From contig NW_026999403.1 of the NCBI RefSeq assembly GCF_037126465.1, positions 434,001 to 498,000 of the forward strand: DNA of 64,000 nucleotides. The letters run 5' to 3'. A program made the translations under genes and the position numbers. A model generated the notes under the pieces. The model worked only from the letters and a program-made list of their open reading frames with translations, ran no database searches and had not been told where the DNA came from. Source of the DNA: Ornithodoros turicata. Lineage: Eukaryota; Arthropoda; Arachnida; Ixodida; Argasidae. Positions 42,310-53,692 of this stretch are shown here, piece by piece (positions within the stretch are counted from its first letter, which is position 1; each line of letters starts with the position of its first letter).

Positions 42310-44681
42310 GATCATGATACGCTGGCACAGCATAGCGATGACTTGCCAGGTTGGCCTCATTCAGTGAGCAGGACACACATTCATTGTCTTAGCATTCCCT
42401 CATACATGTTTTCTCAAATACAACGTAGGACAAGCGTACATACAACACAGGACAAGGCAATCTTCCACGTTCATGAGCACCTTGAGGCTCATGTTGTGTC
42501 ATGCAGTTTGTGGTGTTCCCGCCTTGGAACGGATACTTTCCATCATGTTCAAATGTGCCGTCAAATGTATCGGGGTAGTATTTACAGAAATATTTTTCTC
42601 AGTAAAGACAGCTTCGTTATGCATCACGTTTTTTTTTTTTCTTTTTTCAAGGACAATGGCCTTGATATGCATTTTGCTGACTTTTCTTGACATACATTTG
42701 CTGCATATTTCTTTTTGTATATTGTTATTTTAGTTTTACCTGTGCTCATCTGTGTGCAATGACCATCGCAGTACCCACAGATATTGCAGGAAGTTCCATG
42801 CATGGGAGTTACATTCGGATTGAGAACAGGAAATCGGAGTATCAGCTCGAGAAGTATAGAATAGTGTTGAGTTTCTCAGTAGCAAGTGAATAGTAGGGGT
42901 ATAATAATAATATATAATAATTAGTAGAATAATAAAAATAAGGAATAAGAGCAAAATACAAGAATAATAGTTTATGCTCGATGGTCTACAGCGTAGGAGA
43001 TGGGAATTGGTTCAGAATAAGAAGTCGTGAGACATGACCAAGGGAGTTTATCTATATCTGTTGAGTTATCGTTTAGGGCTTTGGTCGAGTTAGAACGAAC
43101 GGTCGGTTTCAATGTTTGCCTGTAAGAGCTGCTGTGATGCTTTCTCATCCGGTTGGTCACCACACACACATATAAACACAGACTTTTGGATCACCACCCG
43201 TTGCTTGGTCAGTATGAGAAACTGTGATAAACATTAGTAGTGGTACATAGGAATAGGAATTTATTTAACGTTATTTAACATAAGATACACAGAGGTTTGC
43301 CTAAGCCTCAAGGGCTTGTGGGCAGAACCCGGCAGATAAGTGACAGGCACAGTAAGTTCAATATAACCAAACATATTCCTAGATTAGTATTATACAATTC
43401 AAATATTACATATTCCATGCAGTTCAAAACTAAAGAAAATTAAACAAGCAAAGGTTTCTCTATTAACAGAGAAGTGAATCAAGAGCACTTTTAACGGAAC
43501 AAATGGACATTAAATTCAAAGCATCTGACGGCAATAAATTAAATATAGTGGGAACATAATAGGAACGTAATCCCTTGCCATAATTTGTAAAAATTCTTGG
43601 AATTATATTATCTTGGGATTACATGAAGCAAATTATACAGACATTTGGTTGTTGCAGCATGGTACTTGCTAATTTGCAGCATTCATGGATTACTGTCCAT
43701 TTTTATTTACTTTTTTTTTTAATTGAACAAGTGGGCAGAGTATATTGTCTCACAATAGAGAGCAACTCTCTTTGTTATTCAACCTAGTCGTTTTGTGATG
43801 CAACACGATTACAGTCCTGACTTGAGATATATGCTGCGCAAAACTAGGACCATACTGTACTATCTCAAAGCGTGTTTCGGACGCTGAAAGAGGATTATAC
43901 GTTCAGCACGTACTCTGTTTGCTCGACAATACAAATCGCAGATGAGCTTTTTGCTTGCACTGACACGCACTAGCGGGGTCTCTCGATATTTTTCGGACCA
44001 TCATAAAATACTGAGGTTCGGCGCACGTGACTTGTAACGAGAAAGCAATTTCATAATGATAATGATAATAATAATTTTTATTAGTGCCCAAGAACGGCCG
44101 CTAAGGCCTTGGTGTTGGCGCACACAATACACATAACTCACAGTGGATACAATACAGACATAAACGCACAAATAATTATGTACAGACATATATATAATAC
44201 ATATACAGTGGGACACAAACAGATGTACATTACAAACATAACAGGCACTACAGAACCAAACTCGTTAATAATGCAGTGCTCCAGAAAGTGTGTCTCAAGA
44301 GGTACAGGTTGTTTCCTGAAATGATGTAACACAAGGGATAACGCTGTACGTGCGAGATGAGTAGTTGGTTGCTTCCGGGAGGGGGGGGGGGGGGTGCACC
44401 TGGCGCATCACTCTTCCTCCCGCGTTTTTTTCCCGCGTGAATGGAGGACCAAGAATAGTGTATGCCGCTGCCCCCCCCATGTCTTCGAAGTGGCACTGTG
44501 CCATCCAAGCTGGGATCCAAGGGCGGTCTTTTTGCCTGACACTTTTCTCTTCTCAGCTTATCCCACTTTGTCGGTCTGTGTACTTTCGATTTGTCTGTTA
44601 GTAATCACATGACATGCTTGCGGTGACATGGTATAAGGAAGAAGGGGAGGGGGGGTTGCCTCGTGGGCGTAGGGATATTTA
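42310..44681. other. Mostly unassigned, with LINE-tail-like pieces
   Basis: 43236-43330 and 44050-44110 look like inverted LINE 3' ends ((AAT)n next to TTTATTAGTGCCCAAGAACG; AATTTATTTAACG). A run of 14 G lies at 44381-44394 followed by TGCACC. No gene supported. Confidence 0.35.
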
Positions 44682-45036
44682 CAGCGAGCCCTCGTTAATA
44701 TGACCCCCGATAATCTGACATACGCGCTTTACGACCATACTCCTGGGGAACAATGCAGTGAAACCTCTGCAAATCTCCCCCGTTAATGTGACAATTTCCC
44801 ATTATGACCAACATTTTCGAGAACGACCATGGTCATAATAACGAGGGTTCACTGTATAGCGAACCCTCGTTAATATGACCCCCGATAATCTGACATACGC
44901 GCTTTACGACCTGGGGAGCAATGCAGTGAACCCTCTGCAAATCCCCCCCCTCCCGTTAATATGACAATATCAATTCCGCGTTATTATGACCAAAATTTTC
45001 GGGAACCACCGTGGTCATAATAACGAGGGTTCACTG
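44682..45036. mobile_element. Tandem pair of pogo/Tigger-like MITEs
   Basis: Two head-to-tail units. Each begins AGCGA(G/A)CCCTCGTTAATA and ends with ATAATAACGAGGGTTCACTG. TA separates and flanks them (44680-44681, around 44855, 45037-45038). The inner blocks GACATACGCGCTTTACGACC and TGACAATTTCC / TGACAATATC are shared. About 85-90 percent alike by eye. Confidence 0.8.
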
Positions 45037-46261
45037 TAAACGAATTTAGTTTTAATCAGTAAAATTATGGTTATAAAAATTTGCTGTGAGGTTTGGATTT
45101 TAACTTGTCCTTGTTTGCAGAATGTGATGTATGCATTTTGTAACTGCATGACGAAGCTTTTGGTGTTGTAGTTTGCTATTTGGTGGAGGTATGAAGACAA
45201 TATATCATGAAGTAGCTGCATTTTTTTTTTCTTTCTGATATTGTATCACTGAAAGAACAGGTTGAATTGATCAGTTTCGTATCTCCATGTAGGGACGGGG
45301 TGCGTAACTTCCGATTTTATAAATACTGCAAATTATTCTTTTTATTATTTTGCAGGGTTATTTAATCACAGTTTACTTTTTATTTCGTTAGCAGAATTAG
45401 AGCTTAAAAATTTTTAACGAAAATTCTTGATTGTGGAACCACTCGGTGAAGATTCAAGGACACGTCGCGGCGTCCTCGTAAGTCTTTGCGCTTGCTCTGG
45501 TGAGTTAAAAATGCGAGTGGATATGATCTCTTATACTCGATGTTAATAAAAATAAATAAAGGAACAAATAAGGACGTTTTCCAAGCTGATAAGGTGTTGC
45601 ACATCGATGACACGGTGTAACAGTGTATGGAAGGAATGCCTCAAAGGCGGGAACACTCTCCGATAAGTGTCTCTGGAGTAAGTTTTGCGGGCCTCGCGGG
45701 GAAACGTTTGCGGAAGGCAGCGAAGAAATCGATATCCTGGCTCCGCGACTCCGTGGCTCTCGCGTCGTCTTGGCGGACGTTGTCGCCACGTATTTCCATT
45801 GGTAATGAGTGAGGTGGCCTTTCGCGTGGCCTTTTCTTAAAAGCGGGGTCGGTCTTTCGGAGACGCCAGTTTTTTTTTTCTCTCTTCTTTTTACTTTCGT
45901 GCTGGACACGTCCAGCGAAAGTAAACTTTCGTTGCGCGGAAAAGTCGGGCATGTCATGTTACCGCGTATCCTACGAGCGGCATTCCTGCATATCCTTCAC
46001 TACAGATATTCTGTAGCAGACGACAAGAAACGCGTTGGCGGTGTCGTCTGCGAAGTGTCGTCTGCTGTGTGCGCAGTTCGCCACTACCGATATTCCGTAA
46101 CCGTGTGAACTCTGTAAGCTTTTGCTCAGTGCTTTTGCTTTTTCTTCCACTAGAATCTTCCGTAAGGATGTCGCTCGTGTGAATACATAATAAGAGGAAT
46201 TGGGAGCTGTTGACGTGCGACGACTTGCTATTGCGGGTTTAGAGGTACCATTACACAGTGT
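45037..46261. other. Unassigned sequence
   Basis: A moderately CpG-rich stretch at 45640-45960 has open frames on both strands (up to about 150 codons) without a recognisable domain. GCAGACGAC and its complement occur three times at 46016-46065. Confidence 0.4.
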
Positions 46262-46451
46262 GTCAAACCAGCTCCCGTGGTCTTGTGTGCACCACGATAT
46301 GGCATTCCACGCCGCGAGTGGGAGGTGACCCGGGTTCGAACCCTGGCACTAGCTGTGCTGTGTGTTTTCCCTGGGTTTTCCTCGTGCGCTTTGAGGCAGA
46401 TGTCGGCGCAGTTCTCAGCGAAGTCGGACCAGGATGCACTCCCCCCCCCCC
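46262..46451 (+). mobile_element. CAC-type SINE, diverged
   Basis: B box GGGTTCGAACCC near 46331, then CTGTGCTGTGTGTTTTCCC, GATGTCGGCGCAGTTCTC and GGACCAGGATGCAC, the shared SINE body. The A box is poor. It ends in a C run (46440-46451). Confidence 0.7.
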
Positions 46452-49400
46452 GCTATAGTCGTGACGATACCCGCTTTAGCGAGCGTTCCATCTACATGGA
46501 GCTTCGTGTTTTAGGGTAAATCCCGGTTTTACCACCGATTTGCATCATCTTCACGTTGGGTAAGACCCGAAAAACTCCGAAAACTAACTTGGCAAAGTGA
46601 TAATTCAGCCATCAATACGGACACTGCAGAATGCTAAGCACTGTACACTCAGCATGGTTGTTTCGTAGCTTTGTGTTCATCGATATGTGAGAAGCGCTTT
46701 TTTTTTTTTGTAATTTCGACGCGAAAATCTGCTTTCCCACCCGCCATCGCTCGATTTCACCCTGTTTGACGGCTCCTGAATGAAAACACGATTTTTACTC
46801 CCAATTTTCAGAACATAAATAATAACAATATAACAATAATAATAATACTTTATTCTGAACGGCGTCAATCAATAACCGTGAGGTCTACCGGATGGTACAC
46901 CAACAAGGTCAGTGGCAGTTTAAACATGGCAGGAGCAATACAAAAAGTAAAACAAAAATAGCAAAACACAACATCAAGAATATAAAGCAAACGTCGGGAA
47001 AGTGTAGGAATGTGGAAGAAGTCAAAAGTGTTAATGTGATTGCGCATTAATGTTAAGAAGGGATGATCTAAAAGAGGAATAAGGCGAAAAGATGTCAGCG
47101 TCCTGGTTATGGCGAAGTGCGTTCATATGGAGCAATAAACGAGGTACCGGAGCACAGTTATGTGAAATATTAACATGTGCTCTTATAACATGAAAGCTGA
47201 AAACACAAGGCCCTACCTATACAGTGTGTCAGCTATATGCAGAGGGTTTTATGAAATAGGGAAATGCCCTCCCCCCTTTATTTATTTATTTATTTATTGT
47301 ATGTACGTCAAAGGCCCGCAGAGCGGGTACAACATGACGGAGTGGAACATAACAGAACAAAGGAGGCAAATGAACATAAGAAAAAGTCAGACACGTGATA
47401 CATCCTATAAAATACAAAAAAAAATACAATGGGCAAAAATATCTTTCACAGTAAATACGCAGTTACAGTACTACACAGCAAATGTGTACTACAGTCCATG
47501 AATGTGAGAATCTGGGTTTATTGGTAAGGGTAAGGTCATTTCACCGCTTTTTAATTATGAATGTACTACAGTGGCCTTTTCTCCCTGGAGGGAGGAAGCA
47601 CTTTTTGGCGGGAGCGACAAAAATGACCACCAGATCGGTCATTATTTCCGGGGCACTTTCTTGGCGCTATATATAGACGACCCTCTGTTTACAAACATGT
47701 GACGTCACAAGAAAACTGGTTCGAGGTTATATTTTGCTGCGGTGGCCAAGAAGCGGGAAAAACGCGGCGTCTGATAGGCTGATAAAGCTGATAGTGCCCA
47801 CCAGTATGCTTTGCGCTGCGGCGCTACGTAATCAGTGACGCAGGGGTGCAGGTCGTCTATTGGCTGGAGCCTTTGTCTGAAAACGGCAACGTCGTCAACG
47901 CTCCCAAAAGACTGGATGTTACCATTGCGCACATCTCTCCTACGTGTTAAAAAGTTGATTGGTCAAAATTAATGAGGACAATTCGCCCCAGAAGGCTGCT
48001 AATGAGGTCATAAGGTGGCCCACTGACCAAGAATATATGACCACTTATTATTGATTATTGATAAAAAAATTGATAAAACTTTGTCCACAGTTAGCGTGGA
48101 CACCCTGTATATGTGCTCAAGAGTCAAGATCACGGTGCTCAAGGTGCTCAGAGTATGACAGGTTGAACTCTTTCTACAGCACACAACAAAAATAGTTGTC
48201 GATTTTTTTTTTTTTATCTTGCAATTCCGTCTCGTTTTATTCGCAGTGTTTATGGGAACGTAAGATAATTTATTCTCGTCCCGAATTCGCTGCGATCTAA
48301 AGTCGAGGATGCGGTAGCACACAGCTTTGATAACGGTAGCGGAACTTCTTCTGCCGACTTCCGCACATTTCCATTGCTAGGATTCCCTTCGTATGTTCTT
48401 TTTTTTTGTATTTCTTTCTTTTTTTTGTGAAGACGAGAACGAGGCGCACAAGGTCGACGTGGCGTGATCAATCCAGCCAACAACCAACAACACTGTTTTG
48501 CAATCCAATCCAATCCAATCCCCGTAGAGCGTTGTTGCACGGTCGAGCTGCCGAAGCAGACGACACAGGCAACAGTAGAATGCTGAACTTACAAGACGAA
48601 CTATTGCTATTTGTTAGATGCATTTTTTTTTAAATTTTCTGCGTTTTGAATTTACAGGGTCAAAATTACCGTTACGTGGCGTCGTCTGCAAATTGTTGAA
48701 GCGACACTTGGCCCTCGCACACACCAGTCGGGGACGTGTACTGAATGTCACAGACGGCGTACAGGATCCCTCTATACTAATAAACAAAGAGAGATCTCCT
48801 GAGACGAATTTCACCGTGTTTATAATGCATTTCGCCCCATCAATTTGCACTGCCTGAGAGGACTCGTCGTTTTGCGATCGCTTGCGCTCGACAAACATTT
48901 GGTGCCGATAAATCACAAAATGGAAACGTCAGGAAGTGCGTCACTTGTAGTTTGTTTTGGCACTGGAGCCGCTGGCTGCAATTTTCGGAGTAAAACTTGA
49001 ATGCTTTTGCAACGGTTTGGTTAATTTTAGGTCCGCTCTCAAATGCTTACTTTGTTTCCTATCTCGCTTGTACAACCACTATAGTACATAGTGGTTTCAT
49101 GTGTGCACTTTATCTCTTCATATCTTTTCTTTGCGTTCTTAGTATGTTTTTATATTAAATATCACGAAACTGATATCCTATTCGTCTTCGCGCGCAAGAG
49201 TTCAGAATATATCACTTGACAAAACTAAAAGGAACGGTAGGTTTCTGAATACTCTTACAGCAGAAAATAAAATATGGATGCGCGAATGACGGCACCAACA
49301 TGAAATCCATTTTATATGGTGTATTCTCTGCAGGAGCAGATACCCCAAGTAATCCTTCTGTCCCGTACGTTTTCTTGCTCCAACCCCTTGACCCTGTAAA

Positions 49401-49470
49401 GACTGGAATCATTTTCATATTTCTCGGCGCATTTTTAATCTAATAATCGCACCCTTCCCCACTCGGTCCT

Positions 49471-49501
<31 letters not shown>

Positions 49502-50149
49502 CGGGCTTCACGGATCGTTATGCGAAATAAATTGATTCCATTTTAACATAACAGAATTAGTCCTCGTTTTCAAGAGACGCCGTGCATCTTTGTCAAAGCA
49601 AACATGAACGCATCAGACGGGAGAGTGTGGATAGGATAGCCATTTTTAGAAAGTCATTGCTTTTCTCCCTCGCTCTCCTTTCTTCCTCCTTTCCCGTCAC
49701 GCGCCATTTGTCCCTCCCCCGCTGTGGGCATCCGGTTGTAGCTCCTTGGGATGTTGAGGAGGAAGCTCCCGCTCCCGATTCGGGATGCGGACGCTTTTCT
49801 TCGGGGGGAGCGGTGGGGATGCGATCGTTTGTGACGCGATGTCCCGATGCGTCAGTCTCGGCCGGGTTCGGAAGTTTGGGGATTGTGCGTCGTTTTTCGT
49901 GGCCGCTTTTTTGACGTGCCGTGGCACTGCGTTCGCGTTGTGTGGAGTCGGTTGCTGTAAACACGAGTTATAATGGAATTAGGGAAGCGCTCAAAGAAAA
50001 GTCGCTGCGGCGTAAATTTTTTGTATATTGTTGACTCATTAGATGGGTCACAGAATTAGTGAGCCCATCTTCCTTATCGCTTTAGCCGACCATTCCCTAC
50101 ATTATATATCCCATCCCATATATCCCATGTTATTATATAGCCCATATCC

Positions 50150-50154
<5 letters not shown>
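46452..50154. other. Mostly unassigned sequence
   Basis: (AAT)n near 46835, (TTTA)n at 47278-47300, a TATA-like CTATATATAG at 47670 followed by TGTGACGTCACA at 47698, (CAATC)n at 48500-48520 and (CA)n at 49471-49498. A CpG-rich segment at 49650-49970 has open frames on both strands without recognisable domains. No gene can be supported. Confidence 0.4.

Positions 50155-50184
<30 letters not shown>
50155..50184. repeat. (TA)n microsatellite
   Basis: TA run upstream of the hairpin at 50222. Confidence 0.85.
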
Positions 50185-50186
<2 letters not shown>

Positions 50187-50221
50187 TGAAAGAAAGGGGT
50201 TCGGGCGACCGCGAAATTAAA

Positions 50222-50326
50222 TAGGTACTAACAAAATATGAGGCAGACAACGAAGATGTAGGAAGTAGAAACTTCCTTTCTACTTCCTACATCTTCGTTG
50301 TCTGCCTCATATTTTGTTAGTACCTA
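50222..50326. repeat. Perfect 50-bp-arm hairpin
   Basis: TAGGTACTAACAAAATATGA... (50222-50271) pairs without mismatch with 50277-50326 around a 5-base loop CTTCC. The right arm runs into (TA)n at 50325-50344, which leads into the hammerhead repeat. Confidence 0.9.
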
Positions 50327-50415
50327 TATATATATATATATATAATGAAAAAAATAGCCGGGGCTCTTTGGCTGCACGTATAGCATATGTTTGTAACTCA
50401 AACGTCGCCATGCCA

Positions 50416-50460
50416 GTACTGGACAGCTGTTTCGGCCTTGTTGGGCCTCATCAACAGTAC
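50416..50460 (-). ncRNA. Hammerhead-like ribozyme, 233-bp family, copy 1
   Basis: Minus strand: stem I GTACTG/CAGTAC; core TTGATGA; stem II GGCC-CAACAA-GGCC; GAAA; stem III palindrome CAGCTG; TC; stem I. Every helix differs in sequence from the 239-bp family yet pairs perfectly. The core departs from CTGATGA at its first base. Confidence 0.75.
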
Positions 50461-50649
50461 GCAGGCAGGCAACGTTTGAGTGGATGGCGTCAGAAGGTCA
50501 CGTAACACGTGAGTCCTCCCGTCAGGGTGAGATAACTCACTCACTGAAAGCCCAGTGCAAAGCCAGTGAAGTATAAAATGAAAAAAAATAGCCGGAGCTC
50601 TTTGGCTGCACGTATAGCATATGTTTGTAACTCAAACGCCGCCATGCCA

Positions 50650-50694
50650 GTACTGGACAGCTGTTTCGGCCTTGTTGGGCCTCATCAACAGTAC
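50650..50694 (-). ncRNA. Hammerhead-like ribozyme, 233-bp family, copy 2
   Basis: Same 45-nt fold as copy 1; the spacing is one base longer because of an extra A upstream. Confidence 0.75.
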
Positions 50695-50752
50695 GCAGGA
50701 AGGCAACGTGTGAGTGGATGGCGTCAGAAGGTCACGTGATTAGCGTGACGTA

Positions 50753-50840
50753 GCACACGATACAGCGTTACACTCAAGTGCAAAAGCAATGGCTTTTGCC
50801 CCATTGCTTTTGCACTTGAGTGTAACGCTGTATCGTGTGC
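50753..50840. repeat. Perfect 40-bp-arm hairpin
   Basis: GCACACGATACAGCGTTACA... (50753-50792) is the exact complement of 50801-50840, with an 8-base loop CTTTTGCC. Confidence 0.92.
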
Positions 50841-52438
50841 TTCAGAAGAGTGCCAACACTCCTGTGCTTTGCGATTAACTCACCCCCAAATTTCCGACTG
50901 ATTTCCCTCCCTGTGTTGCGGCGTTAGCATATTCTAAATTCATTAAACTAATCTGGTAATTTAAATTTCATAATACCCTCCACTACCCTGAGGCCTGCTG
51001 AAGCGTAAATTTTAATGAGGCGAAATACATGCAGAAATGATAAAAAACACACACACACACACAATATCGAGGTAGATAATGCAGCTAATATAAATTACGT
51101 TATCGTGTATGCTATTTTGCTGGGCTATTTTAACGATGTCTTACGTTGCCTTCAGTCCTGTACTGAAACATCCCAAGAACTCGTGTTTTTGGCACTGCCC
51201 AGAAACAGGGAAATTATATTAACACTACCGTTCCTTTTGGCTTATTGTAATGGCTAGGATGTCTTCTGTACCCGCATCGTCGTGTAAACTCCGAGGGTAC
51301 TGGTTAGGTGCTTTTGTGGTTTATTTGCGATTCGCGCGAAGCACGTGCATTTGTAAACGCGTAAGGGATGGTTCTCGAGCCATGTCAATTTCCAGTGCAC
51401 CGAAGAAATACGACGCTGAACCTTACAGGGCTCATGCTTTGTAACTATTCCACAATTTCTGTGACGGTTCATCGCACTTCTTTCTGACGACGTCGTCGCG
51501 CGGAAATAAGATAAAACACATATACTATATATCATATCGAATTTAAGCGAACGGTGCTCTGTACGAGTCAAATTATCTTCTCCGTCACGGCCAACACAGT
51601 GAACGAACCATTAATAAAAAAAAGAAAGGTATCTGAAAAAGGTGAAGAAGAAAGAAAAAGACGCGATAAAGTATAATATGCAGAACTGCACCGTGTACGA
51701 AATTGCGAGCTTCTCCACTGTATTAGTCACGGGCGCTGCAGGACGCGTCGAACCAGAGCATCGAACCTTTCGGATACAAAAAAAATCATTTATGAGTCAA
51801 GCGTATGAACCTCGATATTGTTGCCTTAAACAGCACAGAGGTCGTGGACGTCGCTAAATGTGCATCCCCGCATCCACTATACTATGGTGCTTATACGACT
51901 TCACTTGCGGAAAGAGCTATCCCGTATATTCCCCCTCATTTCCTTTTATTCCCTCTTTCATTCCATGTTTCCTATGGGGCGGTTGATGGCACCCCATCAC
52001 TGTGTTTGCCAACTCTCAAACAAGCCGTGTCCAACATGCTCGCGTAAAAGAACAACAGGACGAGGAGGGCGTTGCGTCACCCTTGAGGGAATGGTTTGCT
52101 TTTATGCTTTTCGTTATTTTTATTTTTTTTGAGTTCGTCTGTGAGACGGTTTGATGCGGTCCACGCTCTTCCCCGCGTCTCCATGTCATGCTGATGTCTG
52201 TTATGCGTTTGTTTTTTGGGTGCGAGTATAAGATTACGGGCGTGTCTGCGGAATATTGTATAGCAGACATCGAATAGTGTTAACAACTGGGCGGTTCGGT
52301 AGTTCATATTTTAAAATCGCACTAAAATCGCACTGGGGGATTTTAGCGATTTTAAATGATAAAGCGAGAGAGAGAGAGATTATGTGTTTAATGGCTCAAA
52401 TGCGGAAATTATAAAGCAGTTTGTAGCATTGCAATAAA
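50841..52438. other. Unassigned sequence
   Basis: (CA)n at about 51047-51063. No gene recognised; overlapping short frames only. Confidence 0.4.
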
Positions 52439-52558
52439 GCAATGAGTCATCAAAGCAGACGACGGTGCAAAAGCACCGTCGTCTGCTGCAAATCATAACG
52501 CAATTTGTAGCAGACGACAGTGCTTTTGCACCGTCGTCTGCTTTGATGACTCATTGCT
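52439..52558. repeat. Perfect 39-bp-arm hairpin with four GCAGACGAC copies
   Basis: AGCAATGAGTCATCAAAGCA... (52439-52477) pairs exactly with 52520-52558. The inner region (GTCGTCTGCT / AGCAGACGAC) pairs too, so almost the whole 120 bp can fold. Confidence 0.92.
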
Positions 52559-53490
52559 CGATGACCAGTCGTTGACCTTCCGCCGTCTAGTGAATTTCGA
52601 GCATAAAGTTACGTTTATTGCGGTCACAGTCACGTAATTCTCTTTTAAGAGATCTACTCTAACTGCAGCCACTTTTTGTTTTCTTCTGGTGCGTGGCGAA
52701 GATTCTGGGTGTGCCTGCAGAAAAATGCTGCAGCAGTTGATGTATACGGTGTAGTACGTACGGATACTCATAGAGGGCAACACGTTGACCTTCCTCCGTC
52801 CGGTGCATTCTGAACGTAGTGTAGCAGTCGCGATTATAGCGTATAGCTACTTTTGATCCAAACCGAACACATTCAGTAAGTTGATTTTTTTTTCGCGTCT
52901 TATCAGAGTTGGTCGTAACATCCTCAAAAATGTAACACGTTGGACTGCATATACCACATACCATGCACGCACATATGCTCGTTAATTTCAGGTAATAAAA
53001 TTTCAGTGCCGCTGCGCGCACAAGTACCCACGTATTTCGATCCGTCTTCACATGAGAGCGAGCTTAGGAAGGTTAATCTCGGCCAAATTGTTCAACCGCC
53101 AACGTCTTGACGGGCCGCCTGCGGGGGAACTTCACTGCAGGGCTGCGAAGCTGTACAGTCAAAGCACGCTTTGCAGGGCTCGGCTTGCGTTCATTCGCGC
53201 TCACTGACCAACTACTTTTGCCGTATTATTTTCCAAGTATCGCGGTGTCCATCTTTAAAGATATTGGGATTGTAAGTGTCTCTTTTTCTTTGATACTAAA
53301 ATTATGATATACTTATGATATGATATAATCATATGATACATGCGGACGTTAGTGAACGAGTAGCAACGTAAAACCCAAGACTTGAAATGTTCTCGTCGAA
53401 AACTTCTACGACCATCTAGTATACCGCTTACGATTCCCGCTGAGCTCTGGCCGAATTTGAGGCGCCCAAAAGTCTGGGAGGGAGGCGTGG
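52559..53490. other. Unassigned sequence upstream of talin
   Basis: No gene recognised. Confidence 0.4.
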
Positions 53491-53692
53491 TATATACGTG
53501 CACATTAATATCGCGTGAAGGGGGCGTGGTTTGTTTTCGATCCCTCCCCTTCGGGGCCGCAGTGCAGCCGCGCGTGCGTCGAGGGGCCCGCGCCCAGTCG
53601 TCGTCCGAACCGGGGACCGAGCGAGTGGACCTTTTTGTCGGCCCCCCTCAGTGGCCCGCGTCCCCGGCCCGCGGGGGGCTGGGCCCGCGCAG
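53491..53692 (+). promoter_or_regulatory. rhea: Talin promoter and untranslated first exon (CpG island)
   Basis: A TATATA at 53491-53496 is followed by about 190 bp of very CpG-rich sequence, the only strong island near the gene. It ends with a consensus splice donor, GCGCAG/GTGAGA, at 53692/53693. The next matching acceptor is at 56653, just before the talin start codon. A 5' untranslated exon with a 2.96-kb first intron is therefore likely. The start site itself is not fixed; positions near 53520 would suit the TATA. Confidence 0.55.

Larger units (their letters stand above)
50344..50752 (-). repeat. 233-bp hammerhead-bearing repeat, about 1.8 copies
   Basis: AATGAAAAAAATAGCCGG at 50344 and again at 50577 sets a period of 233 bp. 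The copies diverge after GGTCACGTGAT near 50740. Related to the 239-bp repeat by order of shared blocks (GGCTGCACGT, GCATATGTTT, the ribozyme, CAGTGCAAAGCCAG) but well diverged in sequence. It also begins next to (TA)n. Confidence 0.82.

Noticed and set aside
45505..45957. Open frame of 150 codons on the minus strand
   Set aside because: Overlapped by open frames on the other strand in CpG-rich sequence, no domain recognised, and no supporting splice or promoter structure.
49593..49964. Open frames of 110-123 codons on both strands
   Set aside because: Mutually overlapping frames of low-complexity composition (Arg, Pro, Ser); GC content explains the lack of stops.
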